Origin: Lachnoclostridium sp. UBA3775
Lineage (GTDB): Bacteria > Bacillota > Clostridia > Lachnospirales > Lachnospiraceae
Direction: 5' to 3'
Length of the DNA stretch: 43,222 nucleotides
NCBI GenBank assembly: GCA_002369525.1
Contig: DFFN01000068.1
Coordinates: 1 to 43,222 of the forward strand
The notes under the pieces are model-generated. The model was not told where the DNA came from, ran no database searches, and worked only from the letters and a program-made list of their open reading frames with translations. Of this stretch, positions 1 to 7,973 are shown in pieces (the first letter of the stretch is position 1; every line of letters starts with the position of its first letter). A program made the position numbers and the translations under genes.

Positions 1-801
1 CAGGGCATGATGTTCGGCTATGCGACCAATGAGACAGAGGAATACATGCCTTACCCGATCTCGCTGGCACATAAGCTTACAAGAAAGCTCGCAGAGGTAA
101 GAAAGGATAAAACCCTTCCGTATCTCCGCCCGGACGGAAAAAGCCAGGTTACGGTTGAATATGATGAGAACGGAAAGCCGGTCGGCGTAACGGCAGTCGT
201 TGTTTCGACCCAGCACGATCCCGACGTGACACAGGAGCAGATCCATGCGGACATACTTGAAAAGGTAATCGCACCGGTGATTCCGGATGAGCTTATCAGC
301 ACCGAAACCAAGGTGTTCATCAATCCGACAGGACGCTTTGTGATCGGCGGTCCTAACGGAGACTCGGGCCTCACCGGAAGAAAGATAATAGTTGATACCT
401 ACGGCGGCTATGCAAGGCACGGCGGCGGTGCTTTCTCCGGAAAGGACTGCACTAAGGTTGACCGTTCCGCTGCATATGCGGCAAGATATGTGGCAAAGAA
501 TATAGTGGCGGCAGGACTTGCCGATAAATGCGAAATACAGCTTTCGTATGCGATCGGAGTGGCAGAGCCCACTTCCGTTATGATCGATACCTTCGGCACC
601 GGAAAGGTGTCGGATACCGAGCTCGTAAAGGCTGTAAGAAAGGTATTCGACCTTCGCCCGGCAGGCATAATAAAGATGCTCGACCTTCGCCGCCCCATCT
701 ATAAACAGACAGCAGCTTACGGACATTTCGGAAGAACAGACCTTGATCTTCCGTGGGAAAGAACCGACAGGACCGAAGAGATCAAAGCTGCGCTTGCATA
801 A
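1..801 (+). CDS. metK: S-adenosylmethionine synthase, C-terminal part (5' end outside window)
   Basis: This gene makes S-adenosylmethionine from methionine and ATP in the cytoplasm. The window opens inside it: the first codons read QGMMFGYATNET, the conserved MetK segment that normally follows an Asp. The reading frame is open from base 1 to the TAA at 799-801, about 266 residues. Roughly the first third of a usual protein of about 395 residues is missing only because of the window edge. Diagnostic motifs are GRFVIGGPNGDSGLTGRK and the glycine-rich phosphate-binding loop GGGAFSGKD, followed by the K-V-D-R-S-A-A-Y-A-A-R-Y block typical of the family. A terminator-like hairpin follows 15 bases after the stop, so metK probably ends its transcription unit. 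Identification is very secure. Confidence 0.97.
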   Translation, partial: QGMMFGYATNETEEYMPYPISLAHKLTRKLAEVRKDKTLPYLRPDGKSQVTVEYDENGKPVGVTAVVVSTQHDPDVTQEQIHADILEKVIAPVIPDELISTETKVFINPTGRFVIGGPNGDSGLTGRKIIVDTYGGYARHGGGAFSGKDCTKVDRSAAYAARYVAKNIVAAGLADKCEIQLSYAIGVAEPTSVMIDTFGTGKVSDTELVKAVRKVFDLRPAGIIKMLDLRRPIYKQTAAYGHFGRTDLDLPWERTDRTEEIKAALA

Positions 802-815
802 AAAATATGACAATT

Positions 816-858
816 AAACTGCAGCGCCAAAATCCTGGCGATGCAGTTTGTGTTGTGT
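816..858 (+). terminator. Terminator-like hairpin after metK
   Basis: Bases 816-823 (AAACTGCA) pair perfectly with 842-849 (TGCAGTTT). Inside them CGCC pairs with GGCG around an 8-base loop. A T-rich but interrupted tract (GTGTTGTG) follows. This is probably a rho-independent terminator for metK, or an attenuator ahead of pepD. The right arm covers the ATG at 841, which argues against that ATG as the pepD start. Confidence 0.6.
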
Positions 859-867
859 GGAGGATAT

Positions 868-2331
868 ATGATTTCGGAAAAGAGAGCTAAAAAATACGGC
901 TTCTGGAAGTATTTCGAAGAAATTGCCGCAATCCCTCACGGATCGGGCAATACAAAGAAAATAAGCAATTATCTCGTTGATTTTGCAAAGGAAAACGGGC
1001 TTAAATATGTTCAGGAAAAGTGCGGGAACGTGATCATTTACCTGCCCGCGAGCGAAGGCCGCGAAAAAGAGGAGACTCTGATCCTGCAGGGCCATATGGA
1101 TATGGTTGCCGTTAAGGAAAAAGGCACAGAAAAGGACCTTGAGCTTGACGGACTCGATCTTTTCATGGAAAAGGGCTATGTCGGCGCCAGAGGAACGAGC
1201 CTCGGCGGCGACGACGGTATCGCACTTGCCTATGCGCTCTCGATAATGGCTGACAATAAATTGTCGCACCCTGCGATAGAAGCGGTCTTCACGGTAAACG
1301 AGGAGGTCGGAATGGACGGCGCGCATGCCCTTGACGCCGGCAGGCTTTCGGGAAAGACGATGATAAACCTCGATAATGAAACCGAAGGAGAGCTTATCGT
1401 CGGCTGCGCGGGAGGCGCGGGAATCGAGTGCGTTATCCCCGTGGAATGGAAGTCAAGAACCGCGAATGCCTACGAAATAACTGTTTCGGGCCTTAAGGGC
1501 GGTCATTCGGGCACCGAGATCAATGACGGCAGGGTAAGCGCCGTGACGATAATCGCACGCTTCTTTGCCCAGCTTAAACTCGTAAGAACAAGAATAATCG
1601 ATATACAGACAGGCGAAAAGGATAATGCGATAGCAAAGTCCGGAACCATAAAATTCATATGCTCGGCACCAAAATCCGATGTTATCGAAACGGTCAATTT
1701 CTATGCCGACGTCCTTAAAGAAGAGCTTGCATCTAGAGAGCCGGGCCTTAAGTTTGATTTTAAGGTTCTCGGCGAAGGGATCGAGGTTACCGCGCTTCAT
1801 AAAGCCGACTCCGAAAGGATAATGGATGTGCTGCTTGCTCTTCCCCAGGGAGTGAGGGAAATGAGTGCAGATATCCCGGGACTTGTCGAAACCTCGGATA
1901 ATATCGGCATCGTAAGCCTTAAAGAGGACGGGCTTCACATAAGCGCACTGGTAAGAAGCTCCTACGAATCCGCAAAGCAGGCCTTGTGCGACAAGATAAT
2001 CGCCGTTGCATCGCTCGGAGGCGGAAGCAGCACTCAGGGCAGGGAATATCCCGGCTGGCAGTTTTCGAAGGAATCGCCCCTGCTTTTTCATGTGGTTAAG
2101 AACTACAGGGAATTCTACGGAAGCGAGCCTGTCGTAAAAACCATACATGCGGGACTTGAATGCGGCATTTTTGCTGACAAGATCAAGAAGCTGGACTGCA
2201 TATCGATGGGACCCGAAGTAAAGGATATCCATACCGTTAACGAGAGGCTTTCGGTGGCATCTGCGGAAAAAACCTATGATTTCCTGCTTAAGCTTCTTGA
2301 AAACGAGATCGTAAAAGAAAACAAGGAATGA
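868..2331 (+). CDS. pepD: Aminoacyl-histidine dipeptidase (PepD, M20 family)
   Basis: A cytosolic zinc dipeptidase of the M20C (PepD/carnosinase) family that cleaves Xaa-His and other dipeptides, about 487 residues, the usual family length. Visible metal-site motifs are LQGHMDMV (His and Asp ligands), GTSLGGDDGIALAYAL and the catalytic Glu pair in FTVNEEVGMDG. SGLKGGHSGTEI marks the lid domain, and HAGLECGIF near the C-terminus supplies the last ligands. An in-frame ATG exists at 841. I prefer the ATG at 868 because GGAGG (859-863) sits just upstream and because the 841 ATG lies in the hairpin after metK. The TGA is four bases before the next ATG, so it is probably cotranscribed with the glycosidase gene. 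Confidence 0.95.
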   Translation: MISEKRAKKYGFWKYFEEIAAIPHGSGNTKKISNYLVDFAKENGLKYVQEKCGNVIIYLPASEGREKEETLILQGHMDMVAVKEKGTEKDLELDGLDLFMEKGYVGARGTSLGGDDGIALAYALSIMADNKLSHPAIEAVFTVNEEVGMDGAHALDAGRLSGKTMINLDNETEGELIVGCAGGAGIECVIPVEWKSRTANAYEITVSGLKGGHSGTEINDGRVSAVTIIARFFAQLKLVRTRIIDIQTGEKDNAIAKSGTIKFICSAPKSDVIETVNFYADVLKEELASREPGLKFDFKVLGEGIEVTALHKADSERIMDVLLALPQGVREMSADIPGLVETSDNIGIVSLKEDGLHISALVRSSYESAKQALCDKIIAVASLGGGSSTQGREYPGWQFSKESPLLFHVVKNYREFYGSEPVVKTIHAGLECGIFADKIKKLDCISMGPEVKDIHTVNERLSVASAEKTYDFLLKLLENEIVKENKE

Positions 2332-2335
2332 CAGT

Positions 2336-3649
2336 ATGTGGTTAGAGGAAAGTGTTTTTTATCAGATTTATCCGATGGGCTTTTGCAATGCAAGCTTTGA
2401 AAACGACGGCATATGCAGAAGAAACATAAAAGAGTTTGCGGGCTGGAGCACGCATCTTAAAAAGCTCGGCGTCAATGCGGTATATTTCTCGCCGGTGTTC
2501 GAATCGGACACCCATGGCTACAATACGAGGGATTACAAGCTGATCGACAGAAGGCTCGGCACCAATAAGGACTTCAAAGAGCTTGTAAAAAAGCTTCATG
2601 AAAAAGACATCAGAGTGGTGCTTGACGGAGTTTTCAATCATGTCGGAAGAGGCTTTCCGGCCTTCCGGGATGTGGTTGAAAAAAGATGGGACAGCCGTTA
2701 CAAGGACTGGTTCAACATAAGCTTCGACGGAAACTCAAACTATAACGACGGCCTCTGGTACGAAGGCTGGGAAGGCAATTATGACCTGGTGAAACTGAAC
2801 CTAAAGAATGAGGAAGTCGTATCGCACATATTCGATGCGATACATTACTGGGTTGACGAATTTGATATCGACGGTTTAAGGCTTGACGTGGCATACTGTC
2901 TTGACAGGAACTTCCTTCACCGTTTAAGGGAGCTTGCGAATACCATAAAGCCCGGGTTCGTCCTCATCGGCGAGCTTCTGCATGGCGATTACAACCAGTT
3001 CGTAAACGACGGAATGCTCCATTCCTGCACCAATTACGAATGCTACAAGGGCCTGTATTCAAGCTTCAATTCCTATAATATGTTTGAAATCGTCCACTCT
3101 CTTAAAAGGCAGTTCGGACCGGAGCAGTGGACGCTTTATAAGGGCAAGCACTTACTTTCGTTTGTTGATAACCATGACGTGACAAGGGTTGCGAGCATAC
3201 TTGAAAATCCCGCACATCTCCCCCTGATCTACGGCCTGCTTTTTGCAATGCCCGGCATTCCCTGCATTTATTACGGCAGCGAATGGGGCACCAAAGCCCA
3301 TAAATCACAGGGAGACCCTGCTCTTCGTCCCTGCTTTGAAAAGCCGGAGTGGAATTCTCTGACCGATGAGATCGCAAAGTTCGCAAAGGCGCACAGGGAA
3401 AGCAGAGCGCTTATCTACGGCGATTTCGGGGCGCCTGTGCTTACAAACAGGCAGTGTGTGCTTGTAAGAAGGGCTGACAGCGAGAGAGTGTTTGCGGCTG
3501 TAAATATGGACGAAAACGGCTATGATGCATATTTTGATACCGGATGTGCAAAGGGGACCGATCTTTTCACCGGAAAAGAGGTAGGCCTTGAGGGAGGAAA
3601 GCTGCATCTTCCTCCTTATTCGGTAACATACATTAAAGCGGAGGCATAA
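2336..3649 (+). CDS. GH13 alpha-amylase family glycoside hydrolase
   Basis: A 437-residue enzyme of the alpha-amylase clan, probably acting on maltodextrins or related alpha-glucans inside the cell, as there is no signal peptide. It opens with ESVFYQIYPMGF, the usual first strand of the catalytic barrel. The four conserved GH13 regions are complete: DGVFNH (residues 97-102), GLRLDVA with the nucleophile Asp184, IGELL with the acid/base Glu213, and FVDNHDVTR with Asp278 and Asp281. It resembles the maltogenic amylase/cyclomaltodextrinase branch but lacks the N-terminal starch-binding domain usual there, and I cannot assign substrate specificity. The gene starts four bases after pepD ends and is followed at once by a GTG-started phosphoesterase gene, so it is part of a packed operon. 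Confidence 0.9.
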   Translation: MWLEESVFYQIYPMGFCNASFENDGICRRNIKEFAGWSTHLKKLGVNAVYFSPVFESDTHGYNTRDYKLIDRRLGTNKDFKELVKKLHEKDIRVVLDGVFNHVGRGFPAFRDVVEKRWDSRYKDWFNISFDGNSNYNDGLWYEGWEGNYDLVKLNLKNEEVVSHIFDAIHYWVDEFDIDGLRLDVAYCLDRNFLHRLRELANTIKPGFVLIGELLHGDYNQFVNDGMLHSCTNYECYKGLYSSFNSYNMFEIVHSLKRQFGPEQWTLYKGKHLLSFVDNHDVTRVASILENPAHLPLIYGLLFAMPGIPCIYYGSEWGTKAHKSQGDPALRPCFEKPEWNSLTDEIAKFAKAHRESRALIYGDFGAPVLTNRQCVLVRRADSERVFAAVNMDENGYDAYFDTGCAKGTDLFTGKEVGLEGGKLHLPPYSVTYIKAEA

Positions 3650-3650
3650 A

Positions 3651-4730
3651 GTGAGATTTATCCACTGTTCGGATCTTCATCTCGGGGCAGCTCCTGAACT
3701 CGGAAGGCCCTGGGCGGAAGCGAGGAAAAATGAGATCTGGGAAACAGCCGGAAGGATCATTTCCGACTGCAACAGGGATAATATCGACCTTTTGATGATA
3801 GCGGGAGACGTATTCAACAGACAGCCGTCATTTAAGGACCTTAACAGGCTGAACGATATGTTTAAGAGCCTGAAAAAAACCAAGGTCGTGATGATGGCCG
3901 GCATAAACGATTACATGAGCCCGAGATCAAATTACACGGGCTTTAAATGGAACGACAACGTTGTCATGCTTACAGATACGGAGCTTGGCGAAAAATATAT
4001 ATACGGGACCGACACTACGATATACGGGCTCTCGGTATATGACAGGGAGAGCAACACGCCGCTGTACCGTGAAGCCTGCCCGAAGCAGTCATCGGGATTC
4101 CATATCCTTCTTGCCCACGGCGGCGAAGACAGCGGTATACCGATAGACTACAAAAGGCTTGAGGAAGCGGGCTTTAACTATGTGGCGCTTGGTCACAGCC
4201 ATGCATATAAAAAGATAAGCGACAGGATTTTCTACTCCGGGTCCCCCGAACCTCTTGACAGGACGGAGACCGGCGAGCATGGGTACATACACGGCGAAAT
4301 CCTTATGGCCGACGGCGAATACAGACTGAAGACCGAGTTCGTGCCGATAGCAAAGCGTAAGTACATAGACCTTCATTTAAGGCTTACGCCCGATGACAGC
4401 ATAAGAACTCTTGTGCAGAAGCTTACGAAAAGAATACTTTCGGAAGGTGCCGGAAACCTTTACAGAGTATATCTCGAGGGTGTAAGACGCAGCGAGGAAA
4501 GACCGGACGCAGGTCTGATAGCCGAAAACGGCATGATCACGGAGGTGATCGACAACACCATACTCGGCTATGATTTTGAAGAGCTTGAAAAGCAGAACGA
4601 AAACAATATCATCGGATTGTTCATGAAAAGCATCAGGGAAGCCGATGCTGATGAATATATCAAGGAAAGAGCACTTTATTACGGAGTCGAGGCGCTTTTA
4701 TTTGCGTCTTACGAATATACAAACCAATAA
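3651..4730 (+). CDS. Metallophosphoesterase, SbcD/YhaO-like, with altered GNHD motif
   Basis: A 359-residue calcineurin-like phosphoesterase resembling the nuclease subunit of SbcCD/Mre11-Rad50 and B. subtilis YhaO. It starts with GTG six bases after GCGGAGG. Metal-site motifs seen in order: CSDLHLG (Asp8, His10), AGDVFNR (Asp53), LAHGG (His156) and GHSHAY (His182, His184). The expected GNHD block reads GIND (residues 84-87). One metal-ligating Asn appears to be Ile, and the general-acid His is absent under either possible alignment. The C-terminal third resembles the capping region of this family. The next gene encodes the matching coiled-coil ATPase, as in yhaO-yhaN and sbcD-sbcC pairs. It may therefore be a DNA-end-binding or regulatory pseudo-nuclease. 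The family call is secure; activity is doubtful. Confidence 0.88.
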   Translation: MRFIHCSDLHLGAAPELGRPWAEARKNEIWETAGRIISDCNRDNIDLLMIAGDVFNRQPSFKDLNRLNDMFKSLKKTKVVMMAGINDYMSPRSNYTGFKWNDNVVMLTDTELGEKYIYGTDTTIYGLSVYDRESNTPLYREACPKQSSGFHILLAHGGEDSGIPIDYKRLEEAGFNYVALGHSHAYKKISDRIFYSGSPEPLDRTETGEHGYIHGEILMADGEYRLKTEFVPIAKRKYIDLHLRLTPDDSIRTLVQKLTKRILSEGAGNLYRVYLEGVRRSEERPDAGLIAENGMITEVIDNTILGYDFEELEKQNENNIIGLFMKSIREADADEYIKERALYYGVEALLFASYEYTNQ

Positions 4731-4760
4731 AACCTTAGAGGCGGAGGCAGCGTAAGCTAT

Positions 4761-6836
4761 ATGAATATTCGTGAAATCAGAATCTTTTCATTCGGAAAGG
4801 TATCCAGAATCAAGATGGAGCTGGTTGACAACGTAAATGTCATCAACGGCACCAATGAGACCGGAAGGTCCACGATCGCAGCTTTTATTTATTCGATGTT
4901 CATCGGACTTGAAAAGCCGAAGGTAAGTCTCGGCGACGACATCTATACCGCATATTATCCGACAAGGCTTGCGGAGGATTACGGCGGTTCCATAGTGTTT
5001 GAGCATGAGGAAAAGCTTTACAGGCTTACCAGGAATTTCCATGAAAAGAACAAGAAGGTGGAGCTTTTCTGCATAAGCGACGATTACATGATACCCGATG
5101 CGGACAAGACCTTCAAGGATTTCCTTGTCGGAGCATCAAAGAATGAAAACATAAGCGTGCTCATACAGGAAAACCTGATGAAGGTTTACGGAAGAAGCAA
5201 CACCGCGTCCAGAAGCCTTTCGGAAAGCACCGGCGCCGAGAGAACCGATATCAATGTCAGCGCTGCCATCGGCATGCTTGAAACAAAGAAGAGAAGCATC
5301 GCAAAGGGCGGTGTTGACGAGAAGCTTAACAATCTCGAAAAGGTTATAAGCGAGGAAAAGGAGACCGAGAGGGGTCTTGACAGGCTTGCAAGAAAAATAA
5401 AGGAAGAACAGGAAAAGCTTGCCGCAGTTGAGGCTAAATGCGCAGAGGCAGACAAGCCTACCGAGTTTGAAAGAAACGAAAAGGATTTCCTCGAGGCCAA
5501 GGACAGCTTTGCAACCTTTAAGCAGGCTACGCTTGAGATGGAAAAGCTTTCGGGCGAGCTCGAGGCAACGATAAAACGCAGGGAGGAGCTCGACAAAAAC
5601 GCTGAAGAGCTTGAAAGCTGCAAAAAGAAGCTTGAGGAAATACAGAAGTTTAAGAAATCAAATATTGAAGAAAGCGAAAGCTTAAGGCAGGATATTACGA
5701 GCATGAACCGCCGCCTTTTAAACCAGGGAAAGAATTCTGCCAGGAAGCAGTATATTTTCCTTATCGCAGCGGTTGTGCTATTGGCTGCGGGCATCGCGGT
5801 AATCGCGGCAAAGGCTCCGACGGTTCTTGCCATCCTGTGCTTTGCGGGCGCTGCCTTAACGGCAGCGATCTTCGGCATCAATTTTGCGCATACAAAGAAA
5901 GCGGCATCCGGCATTGAAAAGAAGATAGACAGCCGCAAGGAAAGATACCGTGAGCTTGAGGCCACAAGGGAAAGCTTCCTTAAGGAAAACGATAACGAAG
6001 AAAAGCTAAAGGAACAGTTTGACAGGCTTACAAAGGAAAGCAGCGAAAGAGAAGAAATAGCAAGAAAAGAAGAAGAGCTCAGCAGGAAGCTTGCCGGCTA
6101 CGAGAAGGAGCTTGACAGTAAGAAGAATGATATACTGGCTGCCTTCAACCGCTTCGGTAAGCTTGAGAATCTCAGGGAGGACGAGTTAAAGCTTCTCGAG
6201 GAAAGCCTTGCGGATGAAAAGGCAAAAGCCAACGAAAAGAGAATGGCCTTAAGAGAGGAAAAGGCAAAGCTTGAAAATGAACTCAGAAAGCTGAACATGC
6301 AGCTTGAAGAGGGCGAAAAGAATACCGACAGGCTCAGCATGCATAAGGATGAAAAGCGCGAGCTTGAGGACAGGCAGAACCGTAACAAGGATGAGATCGC
6401 TGCGGTTGAGCTTGCCGAAAAGACCATCGAGAAGGTCGACAAGGAAATGAAGGAAAAAGAACCGGAGGAAAGCAAGGAAAAAGAGGCCGGGCCTGCGGTT
6501 GATACGGATGACATGGAAGGAAACGAGCTTGCCCAGGCACTTGGCCTTAACAAGGAGAAGCTCAACCAGTACATCCTTGACGTAAAGAAGAAGAGGGGCG
6601 ACATTTCGCAGATGAAGCTTTCGCTCCGCCTCGCTTCAAGCGATATGGTGCTTGCATTCTTTGACATGCCGCTGGTGTTCTACGATATGTATGAACACTT
6701 TGAGGACGACAGAATGTCGAGGGTGCTTCGTGAGATCTGCGAAAGAGACATGCAGAAGATAATCATCTGCGGAAGAAGCAAAATCGAGAAGTTACTTGAC
6801 GAAATGGATATTAAATATAAGCTGATAAGACTATGA
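4761..6836 (+). CDS. YhaN/Rad50-like coiled-coil AAA protein with decayed ATPase motifs
   Basis: A 691-residue partner of the preceding phosphoesterase. The N-terminal strand-loop region VNVINGTNETGRST matches the SMC/Rad50-type Walker A, but the invariant Lys is Arg36. Long Glu/Lys-rich coiled coils fill about residues 160-330 and 380-580. Between them two hydrophobic segments (about 328-375) predict a membrane hairpin, as in YhaN. In the C-terminal lobe the ABC signature expected before SLRLA is replaced by KKRG, and Walker B reads LVFYDM (Asp642), with Met where a second acidic residue is usual. It is shorter than B. subtilis YhaN (over 900 residues). The predicted role is a membrane-tethered structural partner rather than a normal ATPase. 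Its last four bases overlap the next start (ATGA at 6833). Confidence 0.82.
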   Translation: MNIREIRIFSFGKVSRIKMELVDNVNVINGTNETGRSTIAAFIYSMFIGLEKPKVSLGDDIYTAYYPTRLAEDYGGSIVFEHEEKLYRLTRNFHEKNKKVELFCISDDYMIPDADKTFKDFLVGASKNENISVLIQENLMKVYGRSNTASRSLSESTGAERTDINVSAAIGMLETKKRSIAKGGVDEKLNNLEKVISEEKETERGLDRLARKIKEEQEKLAAVEAKCAEADKPTEFERNEKDFLEAKDSFATFKQATLEMEKLSGELEATIKRREELDKNAEELESCKKKLEEIQKFKKSNIEESESLRQDITSMNRRLLNQGKNSARKQYIFLIAAVVLLAAGIAVIAAKAPTVLAILCFAGAALTAAIFGINFAHTKKAASGIEKKIDSRKERYRELEATRESFLKENDNEEKLKEQFDRLTKESSEREEIARKEEELSRKLAGYEKELDSKKNDILAAFNRFGKLENLREDELKLLEESLADEKAKANEKRMALREEKAKLENELRKLNMQLEEGEKNTDRLSMHKDEKRELEDRQNRNKDEIAAVELAEKTIEKVDKEMKEKEPEESKEKEAGPAVDTDDMEGNELAQALGLNKEKLNQYILDVKKKRGDISQMKLSLRLASSDMVLAFFDMPLVFYDMYEHFEDDRMSRVLREICERDMQKIIICGRSKIEKLLDEMDIKYKLIRL

Positions 6837-7969
6837 AAAAACTGGTAACAAGAATTTTGATCGTGATTTTTACAACGGCGCTTTTCGTGCTTTTCGGTGT
6901 TTTTACGGTGCTGCTGATCGTTAACTACGGACCGAGCAAAAGGGCCCACAAGCTTTTTGTCAATTCGGTACGCGAAACGAGCGCCATAGGCTTTCTGGCC
7001 GAATGGTTTACAACCGATGCGGAGCTTGAAAGAATACTTGCCGAGAACAAGATCGAGGAGATCGATGACGTGACCGATACTTCGATGGTTGTGATCAAGG
7101 GCAGGGACGAAGACAAGAAGCCCGAAAACAATGTTACGCCGCCGGCAGATCCGCATTCATCGGAAATTGAAACGACTCCGGGAACGAGCGTTACGCCTGC
7201 GGAAGATCAGCCCACTCCCGATGTACAGCCGGAAGATGACAAAGAGCCCGGCGTGACCGAGGACAACCTGATAAGCGACAAGGACGGAATCAAAATCTGC
7301 AAAGTAAAGGGACCTACCTTCACCGGAAGAATGATGATAATCGAGGACCCTTCCAGAGTCAAGGTCGGCGTCTGCAAGCAGTTCGGCAACAGATCCGGCC
7401 GCGGCGAGCAGGTAAAAACCATAATGGACAACTATAACGGCATTGCGGCAACAAACGCGGGCGGCTTTGAGGACGTGAACGGACGGGGTTCGGGTTCAAT
7501 GCCCATTGGTTATGTTTTTTCGGAAGGACAGCTTCTGTATAACCCTAAAGGGTCCGGCCTGCTTATAGGCTTTGACGAAAATGATATACTGATAGTAGGT
7601 AACATGACTGCCGAACAGGCACTTGAGAAGAAGATCAGGGATGCCATTACCTTCGGTCCCGCGCTTATCGTAAACGGGGTTTCGGCCCAGATAAGCGGTG
7701 TCGGCAGCGGACTTAACCCGAGAACAGCCATAGGCCAGAGAGGCGACGGAGCGGTGCTCCTGCTTTCGATAGACGGAAGGCAGGCAAACTCTCTGGGCGC
7801 AACCTATGCGGACATGATAAAGATATATGAGGAATTCGGCGCGGTAAATGCCGCAAATCTTGACGGAGGCAGCTCGGCTATCATGTACTATGAGGGCGAG
7901 GTCATTTCAAATCCCTCGAACATGATCAACAACAGAAACATGCCTACGGCAATAATCGTAACGAGGTAA
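6833..7969 (+). CDS. Membrane-anchored phosphodiester glycosidase-family (NAGPA/DUF2233) protein
   Basis: A 378-residue protein with one N-terminal membrane helix (about residues 8-32), an acidic region, a Pro/Thr-rich linker (about 100-145) and a C-terminal NAGPA-type domain (about 165-378). Diagnostic blocks are IAATNAGGFEDVNGRGSG, GYVFSEGQLLYN, ITFGPALIVNG, NPRTAIGQRGDGAVLLLSID and NAANLDGGSSAIMYYEG. The family includes the human uncovering enzyme and bacterial exopolysaccharide-linked proteins that cleave sugar-1-phosphodiesters. Topology places the domain outside the cell. Its gene overlaps the end of the ATPase gene by four bases. Location just ahead of a polysaccharide export locus fits a role in trimming or processing phosphodiester-linked glycans, which is inference. 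Confidence 0.9.
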   Translation: MKKLVTRILIVIFTTALFVLFGVFTVLLIVNYGPSKRAHKLFVNSVRETSAIGFLAEWFTTDAELERILAENKIEEIDDVTDTSMVVIKGRDEDKKPENNVTPPADPHSSEIETTPGTSVTPAEDQPTPDVQPEDDKEPGVTEDNLISDKDGIKICKVKGPTFTGRMMIIEDPSRVKVGVCKQFGNRSGRGEQVKTIMDNYNGIAATNAGGFEDVNGRGSGSMPIGYVFSEGQLLYNPKGSGLLIGFDENDILIVGNMTAEQALEKKIRDAITFGPALIVNGVSAQISGVGSGLNPRTAIGQRGDGAVLLLSIDGRQANSLGATYADMIKIYEEFGAVNAANLDGGSSAIMYYEGEVISNPSNMINNRNMPTAIIVTR

Positions 7970-7973
7970 TACA

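Noticed and set aside
841..867. ATG at 841 as the pepD start
   Set aside because: It lies within the right arm of the hairpin after metK; the ATG at 868 has a ribosome binding site and gives the normal PepD length.
1453..2232. Minus-strand open frame of about 259 codons opposite pepD
   Set aside because: It is antisense to a conserved gene, has no domain-like features and no plausible ribosome binding site.
5186..5965. Long minus-strand open frame of about 259 codons opposite the coiled-coil ATPase gene
   Set aside because: It is a Ser/Leu-rich shadow of Glu/Lys codons on the + strand, with no ribosome binding site or recognisable motif.
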